A DNA stretch of 64,000 bases from Linnemannia schmuckeri. Its lineage: Eukaryota; Mortierellomycota; Mortierellomycetes; Mortierellales; Mortierellaceae. Made by a program: the position numbers and the translations under genes. Under the pieces are notes generated by a model. The model ran no database searches. It saw nothing but the letters and a program-made list of their open reading frames with translations, and was not told the DNA's origin. The first letter of the stretch is position 1; each line of letters starts with the position of its first letter. This document shows, piece by piece, positions 45,532-58,142 of this stretch. The stretch lies in assembly GCA_029449235.1 (NCBI GenBank), contig JANATG010000009.1, forward strand, positions 1,302,001-1,366,000. The letters are read 5' to 3'.

Positions 45532-46930
45532 TTAAACTCTACAAGTTATGAAATGGGACAAGGAAAGAAACGAAAGCGTTGTTAGTTGACCATACTTCAA
45601 AGCCTTCTCTTCTGGTTTGTAAAAAATCATAATGCTTCCATGTTTGCGTCTAAATGTCCCGAATATCATATAAACGCCGGTTTCGATTTGCATACCTGGA
45701 GGGGTACATCATCTGTAAGAATCATCCAGAACAAAGAGTAGGCGCATAAGAGAGAAATGAAAAAAAGAAAACACATACAGTAATCAGTAATGCGAACAAC
45801 AACGAATTTCCAGCAAGACCTGTCCCAACTTGACTTTCTTCTTCCTTTTCCAACACTCAAAAAACCCAACAAGTGAAAGAAGGACTTACGACGCGGACGG
45901 AGGCACCGAACGACTTGGCGGGCAAGTTGTTACGGAAGCGGGCCTTGACGGCACCGGAGCCACCGTGAGCACGGGTGATGCGTCCCCAGATGCAGCGGAT
46001 CTTGGAACCGTTGACCTCACGCTTGGCGCGGTAGACAAAGGCAACACGCTTGCCGAGGTAGAACTCGGTGTCGGCAGCAGTCTTCACACCCTCGATCTGG
46101 ACGAGCGAGATATCGGGGCGCTGGTTGCGCTTGGCACGCTTGAATCCAAGAACACGACCTTTGGCGTAAAGACTAAGTAGGTTTTTGTAGGTGGTAGCAG
46201 TAGTAGTAGTGAGAGGTTGGTGGAGTCCAGAAGTTAGTTCCGCTGTCCTTTGACGAAGTTATGCGAGGTGGAGAAAAAAAAGATGTTGATTTCCTCCTGA
46301 TGTAGTGTACTATAGATTCCTGAGGGCTTCCTGTAGAGTATTGTTGGATAGTACGATAATAAACGACAACGCTGATTGAGTCGCAGACTTGTCATCCTGA
46401 TCGCCTATATTTGGCTGTTGCTACTGTCGAGCTGATGGTAGCGCCTGAGTGGAATCAGCGGTGAAGGGTCACACGAGCTGCTTCTGTTGCATTGTCGCTG
46501 TTGTTACTGGCATAGACTATGCGTTATGTGCTGGTTTGTGATGTATGCTGGTACTCTAGGAAAACAACAAGCTGCTGTTGGACTGAGAGTGATGTATATA
46601 GGCGGTAGATGCGATTCCGTCTGTTGTCTGTCCCCCTTCTCTCGTAAGTAAAAGCGATCCTCCTAGACCATAGGATGTCTCCCTCACCCCTTCAGTCGGG
46701 TTAAGAGGCCATCCATGATCTCTCACTCTCCTCCCAAGAAAAAAAAAAAAAAAAAACTAACAAGTCCCGTAGTGTTGATGATGCCGATAGATAATTTCCT
46801 GCTTGTTGCCGGGTTGTTTGTCGATGGATAGACGGATGGATGTGTTTGTTGATGGTTGTGGATCTGTGCAATCCTTCATAGAGTATTTCGCCCTATGAAT
46901 TTCTCCCGTCTGTCACACGCACCGAGACAT
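45532..46930 (-). CDS. RPL33: 60S ribosomal protein eL33 (L35Ae family)
   Basis: Structural protein of the large ribosomal subunit. Exons 46930-46923 (8 nt), 46172-45890, 45712-45696 (17 nt), 45538-45532 (7 nt, including stop) give 104 residues, near yeast Rpl33 (107). The core is unmistakable: RVLGFKRAKRNQRPDISLVQ, GVKTAADTEFYLGKRVAFVY, GSKIRCIWGRITRAHGGSGA, RNNLPAKSFGASVRV, then MMYPSRV at the end. The first exon gives Met-Ser-Arg, matching the Arg-Leu-Tyr start of the family; the 750-nt first intron starts GTGCGT. An alternative first exon at about 46490 (MQQKQLV) would also keep frame but fits the family less well. Both terminal coding exons are tiny and rest on frame logic plus the conserved ends. 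Confidence 0.93.
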
Positions 46931-47287
46931 TGTGCTGGTTATTGAAGCTGAAAGAGAGAGATACACCCTGCGCGGTTCCAAAGCCCGCAATATCCTCCTT
47001 CCCCTTCTCCCTGGACCTGCACTCTGTCCCTTCATCCTGTCCACCAGTCACAAAATTTTATTTAAGGGGATTTCATACCTACTTTGACCTTGCCTGATTT
47101 GTGGACATCAAAGGGATGGGAAGCCAAACAACCTATCCTTTTGATTGTTCACATCCGACTCTTGTGCATGGTGTGTTCTGACAGTTCTTTTTTTTTTTTT
47201 TATTACGATAGTTGTTTTGTTTTTGACGTGGTATATCATTAAAGAATAAATAGGTAAAAAAAATATGAATTAAGAAAAAGAACTTGC
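46931..47287. promoter_or_regulatory. Promoter of eL33 and 3' end of coiled-coil gene
   Basis: Short region. A T-run lies at 47189-47201. No ribosomal-protein promoter element recognised. Confidence 0.4.
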
Positions 47288-50200
47288 TTAAAAGCAAAGG
47301 AAACCGCCCTTCTTCTTCTGCATCTCCTCCTCGAGCTGCGTCTGGAGACGATCCCGCATCCGGTTGGCATCGTCCTTGGCCTGTCTCTCCTTCTGCACCT
47401 GGGCCTCCAATTGCGCCTTAGCTGCCTCCAATCCACGGGCCTGGTTCTGCGCCTGATCCAAGCTCTGACGGATCTCCTCCAGCACTTGGGTCAACTCGGC
47501 GTTTTCTTGCTTGAGCTTGCGGGCTTCAACCTCTTGAGTCTGACCCTGTTGCTGCTGCTGCTTTTGGACCGTCACAAGGTCGGTCTCGAGCTGCTTGTTC
47601 TTGGACTGGGTCTTTGTCAGCTCGGCCTCGAACTGGGCCAGCTTCTCCGACAAGGCCTTTTGCTCTTCTTGATATTTGGCTACGGCCGCAGCGACGGCGG
47701 CTTCGGTTGCAGCGGCGGCGGCGGCCTTGTTGGCCAGGGACTCGTTGGAATGGGAGTGAACCATTCCACTCATCGACTTCTTCCGGGGGTGCAGGGGGTG
47801 GTGGTGACTGGTTCCGTCCTCAGAGATGGCGGGCGACAACCGTGGGCTGGGGGTAGGCTCTCCCTGATCGGTGGGAATGGGGGGCAGAGCAATGGTAGGG
47901 GGTGGGGTATCTGGTGGGTTGCTCAACAAACTTGAGCGCAACGAGGACGACATGCGAGGAGTGACCGACATAGGTGGGGAAGGGAAGGACGATGCCTGGA
48001 CGGCTTGTTGGTCTTCGGCACGCTTCTCGAGCTGAGCGATCTTGTCCTCCAAAGACTTGATCAGCTTAGCCTGCTGCTCGCGTTCCTTAGCAGCCTCCTC
48101 CTCCTTGGCTCTCTTTTCCTCTGCATTTTTAGCCTTGACCTCTGCATCCTTGCTATCCTTCTCTTTCTCATCATCCTCCAGGATGATAGGGGCGCGGTGA
48201 GCGGCCAAGAGGTTAGGCAAAAGATCGGCGTTTCCGGGGGAACCAAAGGGAGTAATGGGGGCCGAGAATGGAGGCGTGGCAGGGAAGGCATCTGCACGCT
48301 TGTGACGCTCAGCCTCCTCCTTGGCAAGCAGCTCCTGCTCCTTGTTCTGTAAACTCAACTCTTTCTCGCGCAGGGTCGATTCTTTGAGATGCAATTCCTG
48401 CTCCTTGGTCTGGATAGACTGTTGCTGTTCCAGAATCTCCTCGTCGCGAATCCGGCGTTCTTCGGCCAATTTCGCCTCAATTTCCTCACGTTCCTCACGT
48501 TCGAGCAACTCCAAATGATCGCGCTGGTCTCGCTCCTCCTGGAGCTGAGCTTCAAACGACGCCTGGGCCTTCTCGAGTGCGCCTTGAGAGGCCTTCAACT
48601 CATTCTGGGCAACGGTCTGCTTCTGGTTGGCAGTGGACAAGTCACCGAGGAGGGTCTGGATCTTTTGCTCCAGCTGCTGGATCTCGTGCTCAAGCTCCTT
48701 CTCCTTGGCCCATGGCTCGATCAAGGTCACATCGTTCAACTGGGTAAGGTAAACGCGGAGCTGCTCCTCATAGTCGAGATCGTTGTCACCCGTCATAGTC
48801 ATTTGGGTATCCTCTCGGCTGTGGTGGGTGGTGTTCTCCTTGAAGTCCGAGGGCCGTCCTTGCAACTGTGACAGGAACTTGAGCATGGTCCTGACCGAGA
48901 CACTACCGGGCTCTGTGGGAGATTCGAGCCCCTTGGACAAGACCTCCCTCTCCTTTGTCAACTCTGTGGCTGCTGGTGTTGCTGCTGCCTTTGTTGGCAA
49001 ATCGGGGACACGAAGCTTTTCAGTGGACGACGAATCCTCCTTGGTGCTGTTCGATTGTTGGACCAAGGCATTACTGAGCTGCAAATGATGCTCCAGATCC
49101 AAAGTCAACTGCTGGGACTTTCTCTTCGTATTGGCCTCCAAAATTCCGGCACGCTGCTGATTGTCCTTGACGCCCTCAACCTGACCATCCAGCTTATCCT
49201 CGAGTTCCTGGATAGCCTTCAGCTGGTCTTGCTGCGACTGCTGCTGCTCAGCCGACCACTGGCTCAGAGACATATGTTTGTTGTTGATCGGAAGACTGTG
49301 TCTCAAAGCCTCAAGCTCCTCACGCAACGACTCCAGCGCAGAAACAGCTTCATCTCTCGACCTACGGGCCGAATCCGCCTCCTCGTTGATAGTCGCCAGC
49401 GTCGCCTGGAGAGAGCTGACCAAACGGTTATGAGACTCTTCAAACTCCGTCATGTTCTGACGGACCTGAACAACTTCTTGGTCCTTGAGGGCCAGAGCCT
49501 CGTTCAACTCTGCGGTGACCTGATTGATACGGGCGTTTTCGGTCGACTGGGAGCTGGCGACCAAGGACAGGGCCGATTGGAGTTGATCGATATCTGCCTG
49601 CAGCTTTTCGATGATCTGCTCCTGCAACTTGTGCTGCTCCAACTCTGCCTTCAAGACCTTAATCTCCTCCGAGCGGCGAGTCTTTAGCACCTTGAATCCA
49701 TCCGACAGCTGCTCGTACTCCAACTCAGCCTATATCAAACAAATAAAAAATGAGGGCTTGAGTGAGTATTTTGCTGTGTGATTGATTAATGACTAACAAA
49801 AAAAAGGATAACGTAGAGGAAAATCACAAAAGATCCTCCATCTGGGTTTTACCTTGCCCTTGAACTCCAATGCCTCGGCCTCGACGGTTGTGATCTTGGT
49901 CTCGAGCTCCTCGATCATGACAGCCTGGGCATCGCGGGTGTCTTCCAGTTGAGTGATTTGTTCGCTGAGCTCCTTGATCTTGACGGGCTCTTGTGCCTTG
50001 AACTCTCGTTGCTCGAGGGCAGCATCTCTATATGGGGCCAGTTCCTCGATCTCGCTGCGAAGACCGACAAGTTCGGCCTGGGCCTTGTTGTTGGACTTTT
50101 CAGCCTCGGCCAATTGGTCACGAAGCTTCTTGATCTCTTGATCCAGTGTCTGGATACGGGCAATACTCTCATCTCTATATAAACCCCAAAGCAAAATAAA

Positions 50201-51587
50201 GGGAGAAAAGGGGAGAAAGAAAACCACCCGCAATATAGATGAGAGAAAGAAAATATCGTTAGACAGAAAAAGAGCATAAGCAGATACGCGTGGCATAGAA
50301 ATTATACTCCTGAATTTAAAAAAGTGATAGGGGATGCAAATTATATTACCTGAGTCGCTCCAAGGACCTGACCTTGGCTTCCATCTCACCTTGCCCGCGG
50401 CTCAACTGTCTCTCGGCCTGCTCAAGTTTCTGTCGAAGTTCAGCGAGCTCAGTCTCATATGCGGTCGACATGTCTATATCGCAAATGTAAACAGTACAAG
50501 GTTCATTCCCAATTAGTTTTTTTAGCATGTCCCAACAATTAAAGATCTGCAGAAATAGATCGCTTTTGCACTAAACCCCCTTTGGCAATAACGCTTATTA
50601 TATTCTGAACATTAACATACCTTTGACGTCTCCAAGCTCGGTCTCTCGACGCTTGAGAACGTTGCGGACAAGCTGGACTTCGGTCTTGAGGGACATGACG
50701 GTGACACGCTGTGCTTTGGCATCGGCCTCGGCTTTGGTCTTTGTATCCTTGGTCTTGGCCAACTCGGCCTGCAACCGTTTCAGGTCCTCCTCCATGTCAC
50801 CCGATGGCACAAATGCGGGCTCTGCATCGTCTCCTGTTGCTGTTGTTGTAGAGTTCTTGGATGCCGAAGAAGGGAGACGAAGCGGCATAGATGCTTTTGA
50901 GGTGAGGGTGGTCGATCGAGGAGTGGGCTTAGGAATGGTAGTGGAGGAACGAGTGAGGGCCGCCTGCTGGTCCTCTCGGAGGATTTCTTCAAAGAACGAG
51001 TCTGGGTATTCGGTGCCGTCGGGGGTGATATCGCCACCGTTCGAAGGAGCCTTGGTATGGTCTGTTGTGTGAAGGTCGCTTCCGTTCTCGTTCTTGCCGG
51101 CCGCCAACATGGTGATCCTGCGACTGATGTTGGATCCTGGGTTGACGCGAATCTTTTTGGCGCCAAAGCGGTTGGTGGTAGAGGGCGACACATTGCTGTC
51201 AGTAGAGACTCCGGAGGTTGACTCTACTGAGGCTGGTGTTGGTTGTGTTACTGCTGTTGCTGCTGATGGCAATGGTGGTGAAGGTGAAGGTGAGGATGTT
51301 GACTGAGTGAGCGATGCTCCTTCAAGGTCAAGGTCGAGACCATCGTAGAAGGAATTAAGAGCAGGTGAAGGTGATGATGGTGATGCGGTGGTCTCCTGAA
51401 GGGTAGACGAAGGATGAAACGGGATGATTTCAGCGACGTCCTTGTTTGCCTTGTTGTCGGCAAGTGTGGTTGTAGACGGCACTGGAGTGTTATTGACTGT
51501 TTTGGTATCTATTGAGACTGGTGTGCTGACGAGGTCAAGGCTGACCTCTGGTTGTTGTTGTTGCTGCGAGGAATATGTGTCGCTCAT
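47288..51587 (-). CDS. Large coiled-coil protein, function unknown
   Basis: Exons 51587-50621, 50473-50350, 50174-49853, 49729-47288 give 1,284 residues. Residues 1 to about 270 are low-complexity (Ser/Thr/Pro) with a short conserved-looking patch FGAKKIRVNPGSNISRRITM. From about residue 280 to the end it is nearly all heptad-repeat coiled coil (LKRLQAELAKTKDTKTKAEA; ELRQKLEQAERQLSRGQGEM; LEQKIQTLLGDLSTANQKQT; KIAQLEKRAEDQQAVQ). It is interrupted by Pro/Ser-rich hinges, for example SFPSPPMSVTPRMSSSLRS. The protein ends KKKGGFLCF: a basic patch and a cysteine one residue from the end, not a CaaX box, but a possible lipidation or membrane-contact site. It resembles tethering or cytoskeletal scaffold proteins in general form only. 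Start ATG at 51587 (MSDTYSSQQQQQ). Confidence 0.85.
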
Positions 51588-54500
51588 GACGGATAAAGAG
51601 GATGAGTGGGGTCTGTGAGAGAGAGAGTGGGCGAGGTGGTGCTGAAGACTTCCTAGAGGCAAGAGTTGGTTGATTGGCTGGTTGGTAATGATGTTCCTGA
51701 AGTCGTTTCAGGGGTGAACAATAAGGAGCGCGGGAACAACAAGAGAGAAGGAAGGGGATGGGCAAAGTAAGAATGAATGATAAGTGAGTTGAGTGCGTTG
51801 TGGCTGGCTGGGTCTCGGGTCCATGGAGGACACGATACTTCATCATTCACTCATGCAAACATATCAACATACAGCAACAAACAAACAGCAGCAGCTCAAC
51901 GATCAACAATCAAATCAGTTACTCATACAATTAGTTTAGGCACATAAGGCGCATACACACACAATCAACCAAAGAGCAAAGTGAGCGACAAAGAGGAAGA
52001 AGAAAAAGGAAGGAAGGAAGGAAAAAGGTATGCAATAAGGAGAGGGAAGAAAGGGAGGTGGAGAGGAATGAGGATGGAGAAGGGATGAGGACTGGATGAG
52101 GAAGAAGGGGGGAGAGGGAGTGATGGAGGAAGGGGGACAGATGAGTAAAGTAAGAATAAGAAAAAGAGAGAGAGAAAGAAAAGAAAAAGAAAAGAAAGAG
52201 GATAACTGAGAAAAGAAAGTGCAAGGGATGATATTGAATGGGAAGAGGGATGAGCAACTAAACTGTAGCTTTTTGTTTAAAACAAAAGTCAAGGATTGGG
52301 GGGTAGCACCTCCGCGACATCCACGCTTCTCTGTAGTGGACAATAAGCAGTAATGGACGAACTCCACACTTAGCAAAACGCCCTCTGTTACCCTTTGTCA
52401 AACAAATGATAGTGTAGTAGTCCGTTGGATAGGAGAGAGAGAGAGAGAGAGGAAGGAAAGGATCCCATCTAACATTCAATTCAATCCTATCCCATCCTAA
52501 CGATCCCTTTGTTAATGTCCACAAACTAGCCTCTTCATTCTCAAACCCCCTTTTTACTGAAAAAGTCTCCCCCTTGAATGCGTGTTCCTCTCTCTCTATC
52601 TCTCTCTTTCTTTCCCTGTCTCTTTCGTTCCCTTTTCTCTCTCTCTCTCGCTTTTACTTTTACACTCTCATGCTACCATCATCGTCCTTGTCGCCGTTGA
52701 ATGTTTCTATAGTCTGTCTCTGTCTCTCTCCAACTCCCAACTTGAATTCCCTTCCTCTCTTTTCCGTCCTCCCCTTTCTATCACTTTTTTTTTTTTTTTT
52801 TTTTTTTTTCGTTCCCTTTGGCCGTCCCAGGTCCCAAAAGAAAAAAAAAAAAAAAATGTTGAGAGCAATCAAGCCCAAAAGAGTTTTCCCTCTTAAACGA
52901 ATGAATGAAAAGATGGCTCACTCACTCTCACCCTCTTTCTGTCTGTCATTCTGTCTGTCTGGTCTCTCTCTCATAGTCGAGATTGGCCCAGCTACTGGTG
53001 AACTGGTGAGCACTATTTTTGAGCACATCAATCCATCCTACCGCATGACGACGAAGACGATGAATTCACCTTTGAGGGGGAGGGGAAGGGGTCTGGTCTA
53101 GGAGGGATCCTTTTTGTACTCCTTGAAATACCTTGAGAAGCTCTTCTCTCTCTCTTTCTCTCTCTCTCTGTTCTTTCTCTCTGTTCAAGGAACGTGCGAT
53201 TGATAGCCCACAATGAAAAAATGCTCCGAAAGGAAAACCCTCTTGGCGCACAAAACAATAACGAAAAAAGAGCGTTCATATTTCGTTAGTTGTGGAGCAT
53301 TTACTGGTCCAACCAGGGGATGGAAAACAAAACGTAAAACAGTCTTCTTGTCCTACAGTACTCAATCAAACAAGGGTGTTGGCCTAAAAAACGTGGGCAG
53401 GAACAAGGATAGAGATGCACAGGATTGAAAGAAGGAAGGAAGGGGTTTGAATGGGAAGAAGAAGGGGAAGTCGAGGCAGGACCAAGCCGACCATGGATGG
53501 AGATGGGTCAAGATCTGGGGCATCCATTTGTTTGTTTTGTTGCCTGTTGCTGGTACTTTGTAAACCACAGTTTGTCCAATGCTCGGGTAAAATAAAGGGA
53601 CAAATAAATAGAGTAAAAAAAAAAAAAAAAAAAAAAAGGACACGATAGAACAAGGGGATGAATGGACATTGGACAAAGATAGAAAGATAGCAATGGTGCA
53701 AAGAGGGCGACGAAAAGAAGGTAATGTCAAAAAAAAGGGCCAAACTGCAAGTCGGTTCAAAAGGCGGAGGCACTCTTGTACCACAGTTGTCCTCTCTCTG
53801 AACAAATTGCGTTCAAGATCCGCCATGGATCCAACGGACAACGGGAAGAAAAAATAAGGTAAACCGTGGTCCATTTTGGGGCACGATTGCACATTCCTTT
53901 CTTTCTTTCCTCTCTCTTTCAGACTTACCGTTGCACACATCCATTCAGTCTACTGGTGCAACCACTTGACGTGCCATACGTTCTGCTCCACATCTGTGTT
54001 GAACAAAACAAAAAAAAAAAAAAAAAAAAAAACAGTATCATTCTCGTTTGCTGCAGTTTCGTCAAGCCTGGGTTCATAATCATCTTTCATGCAATTAGCA
54101 CTCTCGCATCTCCTTTAGTTTGTTTGTTCATTGTTTTTTTGCTGGTGTGCAAACACCCCTGGGTCTTGTCGGCTGAAGATGAATTAGACCACGCTGAAAG
54201 ACGCCTTATTTGCTAAAATGATTGTTTGCATGCAAATGGCAAGCACAAAAAGGCTGAATTTATCCATTCGTGTTGCTGCATGGTCAGGCAAGAAAGTAAA
54301 ATAGCGATGGTATGGGAAAAGAAAACCTTGTGTTTTTACGAGTCGCCAGGTACACTTTAGTACGTTGCGGGACAGCAACAAACTGCAACGGACATTTCAA
54401 GGGAAAGACCAAAAAAAAAGAGTTAGTTGGTTCGTATCTCCTCAAGAGTACCCAAACACACATCTAACCCATCCTGCAATTGTATCACATCGCATCCCAT

Positions 54501-55262
54501 ACCGCCTTCGACCATCATTCGATTCGAGTTCATTAAGGACTTTCTCGACAACCAAGCAGCAAAATAAAAGACACTTTCTTTCACTTATCGTTTCTACACG
54601 GTTATTTGTTCTATATTAGCCCTCCGTGCCATATTCTCTATGAAAAAAGAACCATAGACACTCCTGGAAAATTGATTGTCACTGTAAGTGTTCAAATTAG
54701 CATGAACCTCCTGTTTATTCATGCCTTTTTTTTTTCTTCTTTATTTTGCGCCTTTGAGGGCTGGTGCACCTTCTGGAACGGTCCTTTCTCTCCCCTTTTT
54801 TAAAAGTATTAATGCGTTCTAAAGGCAGTAAAAAGAGAGATCACTGTATCGATCTTCAAATTTCATGATCAGCAGAATGAAAAGGACGTATGGAGAACGT
54901 TTCAAACTGGTCATTGAAAAAAGCTCGGTATCTTTCGAAACTCCATGATCTGCCTTAGTTTGTGAAACAAGAATACTTGGTTGCTTGGTTACAGTTGAGG
55001 TTGCGAGATAGTTCAATACATGTTCACAAATGAAATGAAAAGCACACGACTCCTGAGTCTTGAGCGAAAGTAACGCGTTCGTCATCCCGTATTGAGATTC
55101 TACGGTGTTGTTGTTGTTGTTGTAGTTTTAATTAAATAAAAATAGAGGGCCCCGTCTGTCACTTTGCACTCCTCGGGGTGTCGGATGCTTGATTGGATTT
55201 GCCGATCTGTCTGCCTGCCTACTTGTCTCTCTGCTCACTCTCCTGGACCTCAATGGCATTCT
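51588..55262. other. 3.7-kb gene-poor stretch
   Basis: Left part is the promoter of the coiled-coil gene with a long purine-rich tract (listed separately). The rest holds T-run/A-run pairs (52783-52809 and 52838-52855), A-runs at 53616-53637 and 54008-54030, (GA)n and (CT)n tracts, and (GTT)n near 55107. No frame has a domain or clear splice continuity. Confidence 0.55.
51975..52205. repeat. Polypurine tract of about 230 bp
   Basis: The plus strand is very largely A and G here, with few pyrimidines, so the minus strand is CT-rich. It lies about 390-620 bp upstream of the ATG of the coiled-coil gene on the minus strand. Such tracts can form triplex DNA and are also the usual promoter composition in this window. 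Confidence 0.75.
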
Positions 55263-56875
55263 TTACCAGTCCTTCTTGATGTCAAAGGACTATATAGACA
55301 AAGAAAAGATAATGATGAATCGCTCGTCCTTAGACAATACACATGTCCACTTCAAAGATCGTCAATGATACAGCGTCCTGTTTAGTTACTTACCCAGGAC
55401 CACTCCTTGTGGACGGTCTTGTCGTCATCGATGAACTTGGACTTTACTTCGTAGTGACCACGGGCCAACATACCGCTGGGGGCCTCCTCGGCAACGAACT
55501 GTTTGGTTCATAAACAGTAAGCAAAAAGAAACAATTCAAGATTAGAATATGGCTGAATTAAAGTAGGATCTGCAGGAATACTTGAGAAACATAAGGGCAG
55601 TCCAAGAACTTGCCTTCTTCTCAATGACATCAGGTTTGGCGGCGTAGCTTCCGATCATCTCCTCGGCCTTATCAACTATTTTTGTTGAAGAAAAAAAGGA
55701 CGCAATTGTTAGGATGTAGTAAAAATAACAGAGATTGCATATTTGCAACTCGTTTCCCTCGGCTCCTTTTTTGTGCTCATTTTGCTGTGCAGAGGGGAAA
55801 GCAAGCAAGAGTAAATACTTGCCTTTGACTCCGTGACGCTTGATGATGTGCATGTACTTAAGGCCTGAGACTACCTCGTGCTGGACCCTAGCGAAAGAAA
55901 CAAAAAAAGAAAATTGGTTGGTTGGTTAGCTAGAGGTGCCAAATACTCATTGTCCAGTAATGGGTGAATGAGTGCCCCTTATTTGGCTGCGTCTGATTAA
56001 GAAGCGTGGAAACAAATGGTTCCAAAAAAATGAGGTGATGATTGTCATGGCGGAAGTTGAAGGAAGGAGGATTGAGATCCACGATATATAAAAAGAAATC
56101 TTACTTGAAGAGGACCTTGAGGCGGTACTCAATGCCCTCCTTGATGGTGAACGAGTGCTTCTTGAGCTCTTCCTCTATTGTAAAAAGGACGAATGACCCA
56201 ACAAAAAGTACAGATAAAAGATGAGTATACGTGTATCCATGAATGGCGATCGTCTCGCGGAATCTCTTCCAAATGGCCATTCCAGACATCTTCTCGTTCT
56301 TTCTTCACTAATAATAGATAATATATAAACGAAAAAGAGAAAGAGATGAAGAAACAAAAAAAGTAATAAGAGAAAGAGCCCTACCGGACTTTGTGAGGTC
56401 CAGGATCACATCAGGGCGACCGGCAACCTCAAGAGCAAGCTGGAGAACAATAACGTTGTGGGGATCATCCAACTTGGAGACTAGCGGTAGGGGAAAAAAT
56501 AGGAAGATGATTCGATTGTTAGTAAAACGCAGAAATCGAACAGCTAGTTGACCTCGAAAGTATGTGATGGAATCAATGGATGGCATCGCAGTGGTGTTGT
56601 TATGTTACACCTCTCCATGAGTAATTGCACAACAAAAATAGACAAGACAGAAACAAGTCAGCCAGCGATGAGTGCGCGTGTGTATTTTTTTTTTTTTTTT
56701 TGGTGAGGAATAGCTTACCACCGGTGCTGGCGACGCCGAGGGACTCCTTCCAGCGACGGAGGGCCTCGTCGTCGGCGTCGAGGTTCTGGTAGTCGTTGAG
56801 AGACTTCTTCTCCCCGACCTTGTAGTTGGTAGTCTCGGAGGGACTAAAGTCGTCGTCGTCGTGTTGGTGAGACAT
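55263..56875 (-). CDS. RDI1: Rho GDP-dissociation inhibitor
   Basis: Extracts prenylated Rho GTPases (Cdc42, Rho1) from membranes and keeps them inactive in the cytosol. Exons 56875-56719, 56480-56385, 56174-56105, 55887-55823, 55675-55614, 55498-55394, 55289-55263 give 193 residues, normal for the family. The N-terminus is acidic and flexible (MSHQHDDDDFSPSETTNYKV) and the regulatory arm reads DDEALRRWKESLG. The immunoglobulin-like domain contains VIVLQLALEVAGRPDVILDL, TIKEGIEYRLKVLF, HEVVSGLKYMHIIKRHGVKV, EMIGSYAAKPD, EEAPSGMLARGHYEVKSKFI and the end FDIKKDW. Two of the six introns start with GCAAGT instead of GT (after 55823 and after 55614). Frame and homology allow no GT alternative. Divergent from the Rab4 gene. 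Confidence 0.95.
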
Positions 56876-57830
56876 GCTGACTGGGTGATGGTGTTGTTGT
56901 TGTGAGAAGGGGGAGGAGGAGTGGTGGAGTATGTGAATGTAAACAAGAGAAGGATAAAGAAAAGAGGAGAAGAAGAAGAAGAAGGAAAGAAAGAAAGAAA
57001 GAAAGAAAAGAAAGATGAAATAAAAAAAGATGAGATGATAGCAACTCACTATCCGTCGACACTACAGAATACAGAACAAGGGTCGTGGGGCTCGGCACAC
57101 ACACGCACTCTCATAGAGGGACGGTTGATGAATATTCATTTTTTCTTTTTTTTTTTTTTTTTTTTTTTGGTCTCTGTGCCTCCTGGTCTGGTTGCGGACC
57201 AACCAAATTGATTCCTGCCTCGACTCCCAGGTCAAACATGTCAAAAAGCAATTTTCTTAAAAAAGTCAAAGTCTTCGTCCATCGTCCAGGCACATTTGCA
57301 TATCCACTTACTCGCCATATCACTTTTCTTTAATTCGCCATTTCGGCAAGCAGGCAAGAGAGGAAAGACGTGTCGTTGTCTGTCGTCTGTCTGTTTGTCT
57401 GTCAGTCACAACACTCGCCATGGCATCCATGCCTTACCTCAAAACCCATAAATACGTCCATCTTAATGTCTCCCTTTACCCACACAGACAGCCAAATTGC
57501 CTGTAGCCTTACTTTGCTTCGGCCGTAAGGATCTGATGCATGTACTTATTATACGTCTTTTGCGTTCTAAATACATCCATGATCGGACCCTCCCACAGAT
57601 TCCACACCTATTCAACTATACAACCATGTCGTATTCACTTCGACCCTCGCACACGAAGCGGATGAGCATCCATCCTTCCTTCTTCTTTTCCTTCTTTCAT
57701 CCTCTCATCTGAGCCCTTTTTTGTTGTTTTTGCCCTGTAGGCGTCCTTCGTTCAGTTGTAAAAGAGCTCATCCCTCTCTCTCCCTCGCTTTTCTCTCCTT
57801 CCCTCTCTCCACCATACCCTCCTTTCTTTC

Positions 57831-57861
<31 letters not shown>

Positions 57862-58142
57862 CGTCGTCTTGCTGTTCTTTATCTTTTTTCTTTCTTAATC
57901 TTGTCCTTTAACCTTCTTCACACTCCTTCCATTCCTTATTCATCTCTCTCTTTCCACCCCTCTCTCTTTCCACCTTTTTTTCATTCTTCTTGTTCAACCT
58001 CTTTCGCCCTTCTTGGACGTTCATTTCGACCCTCACCTGTCTGTCGTCAAAAAAACAAAGCTATTGCCTCCATTCATCGCGCCAAGAGCTCCTTACATTC
58101 TCACAGTCAAATCCCACATCATACACACGCACATACCCAACA
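56876..58142. promoter_or_regulatory. Divergent region RhoGDI / Rab4
   Basis: Purine-rich on the plus strand near the RhoGDI start (56940-57030, GAAG/GAAA repeats) and CT-rich toward the Rab4 start (57750-58010). T-runs near 57143-57168 and 57839-57861. No gene seen. Confidence 0.5.

Noticed and set aside
46473..46492. Alternative eL33 start exon (MQQKQLV)
   Set aside because: Keeps frame but fits the family N-terminus less well than Met-Ser-Arg-Leu-Tyr from the 8-nt exon at 46923-46930.
46173..46922. Possible snoRNA inside the first intron of eL33
   Set aside because: I looked for C (RTGATGA) and D (CTGA) boxes in order on the coding strand and found no convincing pair.
48005..49687. Several Leu-rich plus-strand frames over the coiled-coil gene
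   Set aside because: Reverse complement of Glu/Gln/Lys-rich codons gives Leu/Ser-rich shadows; no membrane-protein pattern.
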